In this document: positions 46,798-56,389 of the stretch, in pieces
How positions within the stretch are numbered: position 1 is the first letter of the stretch
How the letters are laid out: the number at the start of each line of letters is the position of its first letter
Assembly (NCBI GenBank): GCA_016617855.1
Contig: JAECUM010004305.1
Coordinates: 1 to 64,000 of the forward strand
Length of the DNA: 64,000 nt
Direction of reading: 5' to 3'
DNA from: Megalonaias nervosa
Lineage: Eukaryota; Mollusca; Bivalvia; Unionida; Unionidae
Made by a program: the position numbers and the translations under genes
The notes under the pieces: generated by a model
Told to the model about the DNA's origin: nothing
The model's database searches: none
What the model saw: only the letters and a program-made list of their open reading frames with translations

Positions 46798-46935
46798 TCA
46801 ATTACAAAATAATCTCACCATTCTCATTCAGTTTAGAACATCCTACCTTTTATCTACTCCCTCCTTTGATTTGTACCTCCATCTGTAACTTCCGTGGACC
46901 ATCGCTTTGTCACAACATGTACTCAAATAATAGTT
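46524..46935. repeat. ~270-bp tandem duplication around an (AT)n run
   Basis: Sequence 46524-46675 recurs at 46794-46935 ('atcaattacaaaataatctca', 'catcctaccttttat', 'ctgtaacttccgtggacc', 'cgctttgtca') with ~85% similarity. The AT run 46713-46793 lies between. Confidence 0.85.
46713..46793. repeat. (AT)n microsatellite
   Basis: About 40 units. The Ile-Tyr repeat frame across it is an artefact. Confidence 0.97.
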
Positions 46936-47396
46936 TGGTTCGTACTAAAAACATTTGTTTTTGAAGACAATTTTTGCCTTACATTTATACATATGTATTT
47001 ATAGATCTTCCCATCTGCCTCGCACAAATGAATCCCATGCGCAGAAGACTGTTTCATCATTATCATTGAATTTCAAGCGACGATGATAATATTCTTAAAT
47101 GCAATGACATGAAGTATGAAGAAAATAATGGATCAGCACTTATTTTCACTTCAATTTAGAAATAAAGAATCAGTACCTTTACAACTGATTTCTAAAAAAA
47201 AAACCTTTTATATAAAATGTCAAGAAGAAATATACCGCTATAACCCTTAGTGACAACAAATTGTTAATAGACAATAAGAAATACATGTAAAAATATTTAT
47301 AATATCGTGCATATGTTATTCTTGACAACCTCGTTGATATGTATGGCACACTGATGGTCCATTATTTACTTCACAATGAGACTGTTTATATTTGGA

Positions 47397-47740
47397 ATGT
47401 ATTGACTTGATAACTAGCACTGGGGATGAATCCAGTAACATTTGTCTCCCTTTTTATACTTGGCATGTATTGACTCGATAACCAGTATTGGGGATGAATC
47501 CAGTAACATATGTCTCCCTTTTCTCATTTCCATCTGATGTAAATACTAAATGCAGCATAATTTGTCGTCTGTTTCAACAAGATAGTACTCTTTCCAATGT
47601 TTTCTTGTGGTTTTGGGTATGTTTCATTTGATTTACATCATGTTTGTGGTGGATTTGGGCAGGTTTTGGGCAATTTTGAGTGGTTTTGGGCAGGATTTGG
47701 GTGGTTTGGGGTGAATCATGCGGCCCTTACAGAAGGAATT
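47397..47740. repeat. right arm of the diverged inverted repeat
   Basis: Reverse complement of 43405-43690, extended by an internal ~70-bp tandem duplication (47401-47470 and 47471-47540, 'ggggatgaatccagtaaca'). At its outer edge 'cccttacag' and 24 bp later 'GAG|GTAAGT' form a possible micro-exon (47733-47756). Confidence 0.82.
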
Positions 47741-48141
47741 ATTGGAAAGATTGGAGGTAAGTTCGTTTCTTTTTTATTATATCACATTAAATCTGAAAAA
47801 AGATAAGAACATTTATTGGCTTTCATTTCATAGGCCAGCTGTACACCACATCAACATTTCAGTCGATTGCATCTGTTTTCAATGGGATTGGGGTTGTTTA
47901 ACGAGCTATAAATACTGTATGATGTCATTTACCCACTAGGCATTGCGCCGCCAGCTATATTGTTTTCGAACAAACATGTAGGCCTACAGCATTCAATAAA
48001 CCTTATTGTTGTTTTCATCTTTATCTCATTGATAGCTTGTGTGTGTTGTCGAAGAGGATATTTTTAAATAATTGTCATGAAACAATGGTATGGAAATTGG
48101 ACTGAGTGTTGCTGTTTCTATGCATTGTTTAATCCTTATAG

Positions 48142-48202
<61 letters not shown>
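48142..48202. repeat. (AAT)n microsatellite
   Basis: About 20 trinucleotides. The poly-Asn frame across it is an artefact. Confidence 0.97.
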
Positions 48203-48203
<1 letters not shown>

Positions 48204-49265
48204 TCTTATTATTGTTATCATTTATCTAATTTTATCTTTGTACGATTCAGTTGTAATAATTTGGAAATGAATTACAAGAATATAGTGCATTTTGAGGATA
48301 AGAATTATTTAACTATGACCATTTTGAATAGAGTAAAGCAAACTAACCCATTAACATTAGTTGAATTTAGAAGAAAAGAATTAATGGTTTTAATTATTAT
48401 TATTATTAAACATGAAAATGAAGTTATGTTTAAAATCACTGAAAGAACAATAAAATCTGAAAAATATTTAATGACTCAAAAATGGATCTTAGAATAACTG
48501 TGTACATAATTATTACAGTGCATTAAATCAGAAGAATAGGTTTATAAATAGTGTTAAACACATGTGAGAATAGAACATAACATCCATATGTATAGGTTGT
48601 CAGGCAGCAAGAAAATCTACTAAGCAATCAATCAGATTCATTACTACATCAGTATAGTGATGAAAAGCTAAATTACTTTATCCATTTTCTTTAAGTACAG
48701 TATTTTATAATTTAAATAATTGTACTGGCCTGCCATATTATCATGTGTTTGTTCAAAAGTGCAGATGCATTCTACTTTTAGATACGAGGTAGTGATTCAT
48801 GACATCGCATGGTGGCCACTGTTCAACAACTTTATAGACCTTGTAAACCCTGATAGTATATGCCCTTCATTTCGGGTGTAAATTTGTGCATCATATTAAA
48901 ATGATTGAGGCTCATATGTTAATGATATTAAATAGTACTTAAATTGGATTTCTTTTGTTTGTCTAATTGAAAAGGAAATATGGCATCCATGATACTGATC
49001 TCTTGCTCTATTTTACCTGTTGCATACGAATTTGCATACATGCAAGCATCAGTGATCTCTTATCTTTATAAAGGATGTCAGGTTACATAATTAAAATGAT
49101 TATTATTTTTTATTTTCTAGGTCAACATGCCAAATCACATTTTTGTCAGCAATAAACGTGGATATATGTTTTTTTCCCCAAGTAATTAATTCCCATCACT
49201 AGTAAATGGCATAGAATGTATTGCATAATTTATTTGAAAAGTGTGCATTTGTTTTTTAAATATAG
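48203..49265. other. non-coding DNA
   Basis: No gene seen. The frame 48090-48497 owes its length to the AAT run. Confidence 0.45.
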
Positions 49266-49398
49266 GGTTGAAACAAGTAAAGATGAAAATCCACAATCAC
49301 CACAACCACCAAAAACAGCTAAGACAATAGCAACAAAATAGACCACCAAGATGGCAACACCAAAACAGACTAAGACAGAAACACCAATAAAGTCCAAG
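49266..49398 (+). pseudogene. decayed exon, unknown protein
   Basis: 133 bp between an acceptor ('gttttttaaatatag') and a donor (AAG|GTAAGA). The reading is Pro/Thr/Lys-rich ('PKQTKTETPIKSK') and interrupted by one TAG, probably a mutated CAG. It lies on the opposite strand to the CA gene and may be part of a mobile-element gene. Confidence 0.4.
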
Positions 49399-50110
49399 GT
49401 AAGATAGAGTCATGCAGCAATTTCAAACTTTCTAAAACTTTTTTAAGCAACAAGCATTGTGTCATATCTTTGACAGTTGATTACAGTACAATGAAATAAT
49501 AAGATAGTAATTCTGAATAATTTTAATAATATCTTTAAAGGGATGCAACAGGATCTTATAATTGATTGAATACATTAGTTTGAACTTGTAAGGCATTGAG
49601 CCAGGAACAGAATATAATCTTGACTGTATTTGTTATCAACAATTTAGAATGATGGGCCCAAATTCAAAGAACTGTCCGTTATAGAAATATAGCGGTTTAA
49701 GGTTTAATACAGAACAGTAATAATAGCAGTACATGAATCATTGTGCACAGGATACTATGAAGAATCCATCAGTGGATGATTCAAAATATTGTTTTATTGG
49801 GGGGGTCTGTGAGACTTATCCCTTGATTATGACTAAAGGGGTCAAGTCCTACAAGCTCTTGCATTTCCAGGCCATAATTTTAACCATCTAACTGTAAGGG
49901 AAGCTTACTCTATGAAACGTTCAGCGGTTTGTATTCATTTGGGTTCGGGGGGAGGTTCACACCAGCTGTACCCCATCCCACCCAGAATCTGCTCCTGTTG
50001 ATGTTTCTGTTGTTATATACTTGTATTGGTCTTAAATAGCAAAACGTTTCATGCTAACAATAAATCAAATGGGTCTTAAATCAGATTCAGCTGATATATC
50101 AATGAAACTT

Positions 50111-50270
50111 CCATTCAAAAATAGGATTAATCCATGCTTTGCCAAATCTTCCACTCAAAAATAGAATTAGTCCATGCTTTGCCAAATCTTCTACTCAAAA
50201 ACAGAATGAGTCCATGCTTTGCCAAATCTTCCACTGGAAAATAGGGTTACTCCATTCTTTACCAATCATG
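50111..50270 (+). repeat. 40-bp tandem repeat, four copies
   Basis: Unit 'ccactcaaaaatagaattag' plus 'tccatgctttgccaaatctt'. Confidence 0.92.
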
Positions 50271-50299
50271 TGTGAATTGTATTTTGCTTTTTCTTTCAG

Positions 50300-50479
50300 T
50301 TCTTCTGACCTTGCCCTTTGACACTGAAATTGATAGACTTCATCCTTGCCACATATGCAAGCTACTTACAGAGTCTGGTAATGGTAGTTTGTGAAGAACT
50401 GAAACTGATGCACATAAATTGATTGAGAAATGGATGGATGGTCATACAGATCAATGGATATATTCTGCCTTAATTAGAG
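50300..50479 (+). pseudogene. decayed exon with a Cys/His motif
   Basis: 180 bp between 'ttttctttcag' and AGAG|GTAACA. One frame reads 'LPFDTEIDRLHPCHICKLL' and, after a TGA, 'AHKLIEKWMDGHTDQWIYS'. It is protein-like but broken. Its phase does not fit a direct join to 49266-49398. Family not recognised. Confidence 0.4.
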
Positions 50480-51143
50480 GTAACAAGTGAAAAGTACATG
50501 TTCTCACTAACCCATTGTCACTACTAGATAATTCCTGCCCAATCTAAATCATGTTCTGCTTCAGAAAATGTATTAGACCACTTACAAAATAAAAAAACAA
50601 ATTAAACTATAGTATGTTGCATAATTAAATCCTGGGGAGAAAGAATCTTGTTCTCAAAACTTCCACATTACTGGGTGGACTCAATACTACTTTTAGGTTT
50701 CCTGAAAACTTAAGGAACTGAAATGATAATGTTTTACATCATTATGCATATTAGTCTTAAAAATGGGCTTTTGGATGAAATGTAATTTTAAATCATGCCC
50801 AGCATTGATAATAATTTATCCTGAATGTTTATGCATGGACATGACCAAAATAACTGCCAAACAGGATTTTCATTTATTGACCGATCATTAGAATTCTTGG
50901 AATTAAAATTGTATGGAGATAAAGTCTGAAAATAAAAACATATCATGCTTGTTACTGGTCAAACTTAGTTGACGTTGGGGTTGGGGCAGGTATTTTATCA
51001 TAGATGATGAAAAGTCTGAAAGAACATGGTCATCATTTAAATTTTTCTTGGGTGAATGGGAAAACAAAGCTGTTATCACTAACAAAATTCATGTCATTCA
51101 TGTGGTATGTAACATGGTAAAAGACATTATCTATTGGCATTAC
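50480..51143. other. non-coding DNA (intron of the CA gene on the minus strand)
   Basis: It follows the donor at 51143-51142. No further CA exon was recognised here. Confidence 0.5.
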
Positions 51144-51289
51144 CTCCATGGGAAAAGCAGTCCCATCAAAGGTGTGTTCAGAACCTCGGTTTGACGTTTT
51201 AGCCCAGTGGAAATGAAACTGTGTTACTTGATATCGTGCTCTCAGTCCACCACCAGAGATATAGAAATTTCCTCTGATATCAACTTGTA
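51144..51289 (-). CDS. alpha-carbonic anhydrase exon (zinc-site His pair)
   Basis: The 146-bp exon follows acceptor AG at 51291-51290 and ends ATGGAG|GTAATG. Joined in phase to 52757-52910, it encodes ~49 residues including 'ISGGGLRARYQVTQFHFHW' and 'RGSEHTFDGTAFPME'. FHFHW carries the first two zinc ligands (His94 and His96 in CA II numbering). SEHT carries the conserved Glu106. So this is the catalytic kind of CA, not the zinc-less related proteins or the CA-like domain of PTPRG/PTPRZ, where FHFHW is altered. The third ligand (His119) should lie in the next exon, which I did not find. Alpha-CAs hydrate CO2 to bicarbonate; in molluscs they serve shell formation and acid-base balance. The acceptor end belongs to a 57-bp tandem repeat. 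Confidence 0.9.
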
Positions 51290-51556
51290 CTAAAACATGA
51301 AGATAAATCTGAATTATACTTATTCAAACTCTGATATCAACTTGTACTAGAACATGAAGATAGATCTGATTTATACTTAGTCATACTCTGATATCAACTT
51401 GTACTAGAACATGAAGATAGATTTGAATTATACTTAATCATACTCTGATATCAACTTATACTAGAACATGAAGATAGATTTGAATTATTCTTATTCATAC
51501 TCTGATATCAACTTGTACTAAAACAGAAAGATAGATCTGAATTATATTTATTCAAA
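51272..51556. repeat. 57-bp minisatellite overlapping a splice acceptor, five copies
   Basis: Units start at 51272, 51329, 51386, 51443 and 51500, each 'ctctgatatcaacttgtact' plus 'agaacatgaagatagat' and more. The first unit contains the first 18 coding bases and the acceptor of the CA exon, and the other four lie upstream in the intron on the minus strand. Each repeats the AG|TACAAGTTGATATCAGAG context with small changes. Confidence 0.93.
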
Positions 51557-51725
51557 GCCTAAACCTTTGCTGAAGCGATGAAAAAGATACACATTAATAT
51601 AATTTTGTAAATATTCTCGGACCCTGTCATTGACATGTCTGGTGGATTGGAATATTCATCACTACATCATTGGTGAACAAAAGAAAAGTGTTTTAGAAAA
51701 CACGTGCCTGAAATATGAGCTGTTG

Positions 51726-51768
51726 ATACATACATACATACATACATACATACATACATACATACATG
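51726..51768. repeat. (CATA)n microsatellite
   Basis: About ten tetranucleotides. Confidence 0.95.
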
Positions 51769-51794
51769 CATGCATACCGGTAGTATGTATGCTG

Positions 51795-52530
51795 TATCAT
51801 TCATATACCACCTAGAATATAGACTAACAGTAGTTCATATCTATTTAGACCTAGAATATAGACTGTAACTGTAGTTCATTATATCTATGTAGTCCTAGAA
51901 TATAGACTAACAGTAGTTCTTTATTTCTATGTAGATCTAGATTAAAGACCGTAACAGTAGTTCATCATATCTATGTAAATTTAGATTACAGACTGAATCA
52001 GTAGTTCATCATATCTATGTAAATCTAGAATACAGACTGTGACAGTAGTTCATCATATCTATGTAGCCATAGAATACAGACTGTGGCATAGTTAATTATA
52101 TCAATGTAGACGTAAATTACAGACTGTAACAGTCGTTCATCATATCTATATAGACTTATTATACAGACAGTAACAGTAGTTCATCATATCTATATAAACT
52201 TATTATACAGACAGTAACAGTAGTTCATCATATCTATATAGACTTATTATACAGACAGTAACAGTAGTTCATCATATCTATGTAGACTTATCATACAGAC
52301 TGTAACAGTAGTTCATCATATCTATATAGACTTATTATACAGACTGTAACAGTAGTGTGTCATATCTATATAGACTTATACAGACTGTAACAGTAGTTCA
52401 TCATATCTATGTAGACTTGTTATACAGACAGTAACAGTAGTTCATTATATCTATGTATACTTATTATACAGGCAGTAACAGTAGTTCATCATATCTAGGT
52501 AGACTTATTATACAGACTGTAACAGTATAC
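51795..52530 (+). repeat. ~44-60-bp minisatellite in the intron between CA exons
   Basis: About 15 units containing 'gtaacagtagttcatcatat' and 'ctatatagacttattataca'. Early units are longer and more diverged; later ones are a regular 44 bp. Confidence 0.93.
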
Positions 52531-52756
52531 GGCATGATATTGCTTATACAAAATAACATACAGTACATGATAATGCATGCAATGACATTTCAAAGGGTTA
52601 CAGTTACAGTCTGTATTCTAGGTCTACATTGATAAAGATGGTATGACAGATGGAAGGATATACACAAGTATAGGCAAGTGAAGACAAAAATAAAATATCA
52701 ACACATCATTGTGACTTTTGATGGGTATTAAAAGAGTGGAAACCATTGATACTCAC

Positions 52757-52910
52757 ATGAATGCCCATTATTTGTAATTTTATGAACTCGCATTTCGTCG
52801 TAACCACAGAACTTTATAAAGCCAAGGTTCTCTGCATATTGCATATCTTCTTCTCTAGGAATATCAATAGGGGACTGTCTGTTCCCCCCACATGCCTCAT
52901 AATGGAGCAC
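52757..52910 (-). CDS. alpha-carbonic anhydrase exon (N-terminal part of domain)
   Basis: The 154-bp exon in phase 0 to 1 encodes 'LHYEACGGNRQSPIDIP' through 'VHKITNNGHS' and ends at CAT TCA T|GTGAGT. CGGNRQSPIDI and NNGHS are hallmark alpha-CA motifs, and the His of NNGHS corresponds to the proton-shuttle His64. The start must be just after 'cccagtag' (AG at 52912-52911), because an in-frame TAG immediately precedes GTG. A second acceptor-like 'ttccttacag' lies 17 bp upstream but would retain that stop. Signal peptide and first exon(s) were not found. The domain continues at 51144-51289. Confidence 0.92.
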
Positions 52911-52959
52911 CTACTGGGAGGGACCTGTAAGGAAAATACAGTCATCTGAACTGAAGAAA

Positions 52960-53350
52960 TATATTCATTTGTAAATCATTGAAAATCATTTTTTAACAAT
53001 ATTTTTGCCATAAATTCTATCTAAATAAATACAAATGGTTGTCATTCATTCTGTCTGACATAATAAGAATGCTTGCCATTCATTCTATCTGAATATGAAT
53101 GCTTGCTCTTAACTCTATCAACATTAATTTGAATGCTAAGGGTTTACAATACTTTTGCCATTAATTCTATCTGTATAAAATGAATCCTTGCCATTAATTC
53201 TATCTGAATTAATATAAATACTTGGCATTAAATCTATTTAAATCAATATGAATGCTTTCCATTAATTCAATCCGAATTAATACAAATGCTTGGCATTAAA
53301 TCCATTTAAATTAACACGAATGCTTGCCATTAATTCTATCTGAATTAATG
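52960..53350 (+). repeat. ~34-bp degenerate minisatellite
   Basis: About ten units of 'gaatgcttgccattaattct' plus 'atctgaattaatat', upstream of the CA exon on the minus strand. Confidence 0.85.
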
Positions 53351-53694
53351 GGAATGCAGAGCATTTAGTTAAAATTTTAAGAAATATGAATGAGAAATGC
53401 TTAAATTATGTCTTGGCATAGATTAATTTTTTTTATTGGTTAGTGACAGTCACATGACGGAAAACATTTCTGCTCACATTCCCTAGAAACGCATCCACCA
53501 CCATGAGGATTTTCTGCCTCATTAAGTTCTGAAAATATGGACATTAGCCCTAAAAGAATTTACATGGTTCCTGAATGTTATTTGTCCCCAATCCACACAC
53601 CCTCCTCTGCAATTTCATCAGCTGTACATATTTCCCCCCAACTCACAAACGATGGGGGATAGCTAAATTCCTATATGTTTCATAACAGGCTAGT

Positions 53695-53880
53695 CTATGG
53701 GAGTTCAGTGGTCTGTGTGTTAGACTAAATTGTATGGATATACATTCTACCATCAGATCAGTAAGAACTGGGTAGCATGGTTACAATATGTCTTTGTGCA
53801 AGACACTTATCTCAGATTGCCTCTGCACAGAATAACCTACTTGTGTTGAAAAACCATAAAACACCAAATAAAAAAGACAA
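53695..53880 (+). mobile_element. decayed SINE with a conserved core-like segment
   Basis: A worn head ('gttcagtggtctgtgtgtta') is followed by 'gtctttgtgcaagacactta', which resembles the 'tccttggcaaggcgctttac' core of the SINE at 63571. Confidence 0.5.
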
Positions 53881-54289
53881 ATATAAACATGTATATTAAA
53901 TTCAACTGATAGTATTTGATCCTGTCTCCTCATGAATGACAAAATCGAAAAGTCAAGAAATTAAATATAATCCCAGTTCATAATAATTTAATCTCACGTT
54001 AAAAATGGAGACAAACTCTTAAAAGTACAGAAAGAACTGATGATGCTTGCTAACAATTGGGTGGAAGATGATTACAAAGTTTTATGATGACTATAGCAGC
54101 ATCATAATAAGTCAACATTAAAGTTTTGTGTTTCTGTAAGTCAGATACAGGTGGGTTGTATATCACCACACAGACACAGGTGGGATGTTTGTTGGTAAGG
54201 ACATGCTTTAATTCAAAACCTAGAATGGCCTTGTTTATAAAGTTAAACCATAAATCTGTTTTTGTCCCATGTTTCAAAATGATTTGTTT

Positions 54290-54412
54290 TAAGCCCTGGG
54301 CCAGCAAGATTTGTACAAAGTAATTGAAAATATACAAGTTTTAAGCCCTGGGTCAGCAAGATTTGTAAAAAGTAATTGAAAATATACAAGTTTTATGCCC
54401 TGAGCCAGCAAC
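54290..54412 (+). repeat. 56-bp tandem repeat, just over two copies
   Basis: 'aagccctgggccagcaagat' plus 'ttgtacaaagtaattgaaaa' recurs directly. Confidence 0.9.
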
Positions 54413-55200
54413 TCTAGCCCTGTTGTCAACTTTTCATTTTTTGGCCAAATTTCAAAACGAGGCTGACACCAAGGTCAAACAGTCAAGGTGGGCAGTGGCA
54501 TTGTTTAACTATGTCACTTGGGGCCAGTTTGTATTTCTAGTAGCAAAATCTAGTGGATTTTTCAAAACCCATGCAACTCTACTTAAAACACTTGCCACAT
54601 AATTATGAGTGCATTCTACCTTCAAGCTAAATCTAATTCATGATGTTTGGTTCATGAAGGAAATAAAGGATTAAAGTTAATGAGGTACCAATGAAAGGAA
54701 CCTCTGTTTGTTACTTTATCTTAAGGCTGTTGTTTAAGCCCTTAATATATCTTGGATAACATGCATGTCTTGATCCATAAAAATTTTAATCACGCTTGTT
54801 CAATCCATGTTTCCCATAGGTGACACATTCAGTTCTAATTCTAAACTCGTCAATTTATAATTAATGTGAAGTAAAGTTCAGAAAATCTAGTAAATATTTT
54901 CAGGCTTACTGTGATACCAAAAATTTCTTCCAAACAATATTCCATTTCAAGATCATATGGATTACTAAAGTTGGAGAATTTACTGCGGTAATAGCAATTT
55001 AATCTATTATTCAAATGAGATTATGCTGACCTCGGATTGGATGAATCCATTGCGAAGATGACATCGGTGGCAAAAATAAACTATGTAACTATGTGTGCCA
55101 TTGTAACAAATGGCTAGGAATTAACAAACTTGCCATGTTTGTACACATATATTTATGAAGAAAGATTTGTATTTATAAACAATAATATGTATTTGTAAAG
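54413..55200. other. non-coding DNA
   Basis: No gene or bounded repeat seen. Confidence 0.45.
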
Positions 55201-55375
55201 AAAGGATGATATAAAGAACAAATAATTATATTTATTTAGTATATGGAAGAAAATAAATATACTTGTATTATAATAATATATGGAGGAAATAAATATCTTT
55301 ATAACATTATAATATATGGAAGAAATAATGATATTTATTGTATAATGATATAAGAAAGAAATAATAGTACTTGAT
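55200..55375. repeat. AT-rich tandem phrases
   Basis: 'atatggaagaaataa(a)tat' recurs about four times at ~40-55-bp spacing. Confidence 0.7.
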
Positions 55376-55501
55376 CATTAAGAATTTCTGGTGCATTGCC
55401 ATGCTGAATATAACCATGTTCTAACAACTGCAACTCTACTATTTCAGTCACTGGCCTTACTTTGGTGCCAACAAGCTTTAAGTCAAAATGAATTTCAATC
55501 A

Positions 55502-55563
55502 CTATTATTATTAACTACTACCACTAGTATTACTACTACTAGTACTACTACTAGTACTACTAC
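55502..55563. repeat. (ACT)n-type trinucleotide repeat
   Basis: Interrupted 'tactactactag' run. The Thr/Ser frame across it is an artefact. Confidence 0.9.
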
Positions 55564-55728
55564 AGGTGTCATATTGAAATAGTCAAATAGATAAGATGAA
55601 GCTTAATACCAACCTGTATTTAATTCCTCTTCATAAGACCAATGAAATGCTTGAAAAATATATATATAAAAAAATGAGGCAAATTTGAAAACTGTGTCTT
55701 TACCATAACTCATATACTGTCTGTATTC

Positions 55729-55944
55729 GCTTATGAGTCAAGTCCATCTGCAAACTACACATACATCTGCTGTCACATAATGTGATGGCAGATCCAGGTC
55801 TATGCAGTTTTTTATGAGTGACCAGTAGAATAATAAACATAATAAAAAACATAATAATAAAAAACATAGAACCTGATCCATCAGAGCATTATGCAATGGC
55901 AGATTAGGGTCTATGTTGTTTGCAGTAGGACTGGACTTATAAGT
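55729..55944. mobile_element. small inverted-repeat element, copy A
   Basis: Ends 'cttatgagtcaagtcc...' and '...ggactggacttataag' are imperfect inverted repeats. Inner text 'ggcagatccaggtctatg' recurs. Copy B at 58518-58695 has the same end types. MITE-like; no coding capacity. Confidence 0.55.
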
Positions 55945-56085
55945 ATATATATATATCAGGTATATTGTTTAACATGAAAAAGTCTGTACAACTAATTCTT
56001 CATTTGCTACTAAAATTTGTCAAATTCAAAAATTTATCATATATTCCATTTGTAACATTCTTGCATTGTATTAATAACAACAGTC

Positions 56086-56250
56086 TCGGCTAATGTGGGT
56101 ACTTGAGAAAGTCTGCCAGCAGCTTCTAGTGGGTCGGTGGTTCTTCCTGGAGTTTTCCAGGGTTCTTCCTCCATCAGTTATACTGGCTGCCATGTATAGC
56201 CTATCTTGTGCTGAAAAATGGCATAAAACCCTACAGCAACAACAACAACA
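56086..56250 (+). mobile_element. SINE family 2, 5'-truncated, with 13-bp target duplication
   Basis: The body 'gttttccagggttcttcctcc' and 'tatagcctatcttgtgctga' ends in (CAA)n. Perfect flanking 'aataacaacagtc' (56073-56085 and 56251-56263) shows retrotransposition with 5' truncation, which implies LINE machinery in trans. Confidence 0.92.
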
Positions 56251-56389
56251 AATAACAACAGTCCCTCGTAAGGACTGACACTCCACTGACTGAAAAGAAT
56301 TTTCAAGAATTCAAGATAAGACCATTTCTTTCTTTGAACTGCAGTGTTGAAACAATTTTTATATTCTTCAGTGATATGATTTTCAAATT

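Noticed and set aside
47597..47806. Gly/Trp/Phe-rich 69-residue ORF
   Set aside because: It reads through the 'gggcaggttttgg' tandem words of the inverted-repeat arm, and its partner arm at 43.4 kb has no corresponding frame.
48090..48497. 135-residue ORF with a poly-Asn tract
   Set aside because: Its length comes from the AAT microsatellite, with no splice or family support.
51144..52910. CA-like domain of receptor tyrosine phosphatase gamma/zeta
   Set aside because: FHFHW and NNGHS are intact, unlike the zinc-less domains of those receptors, and no phosphatase signature was seen on the minus strand. Not fully excluded because exons are missing.
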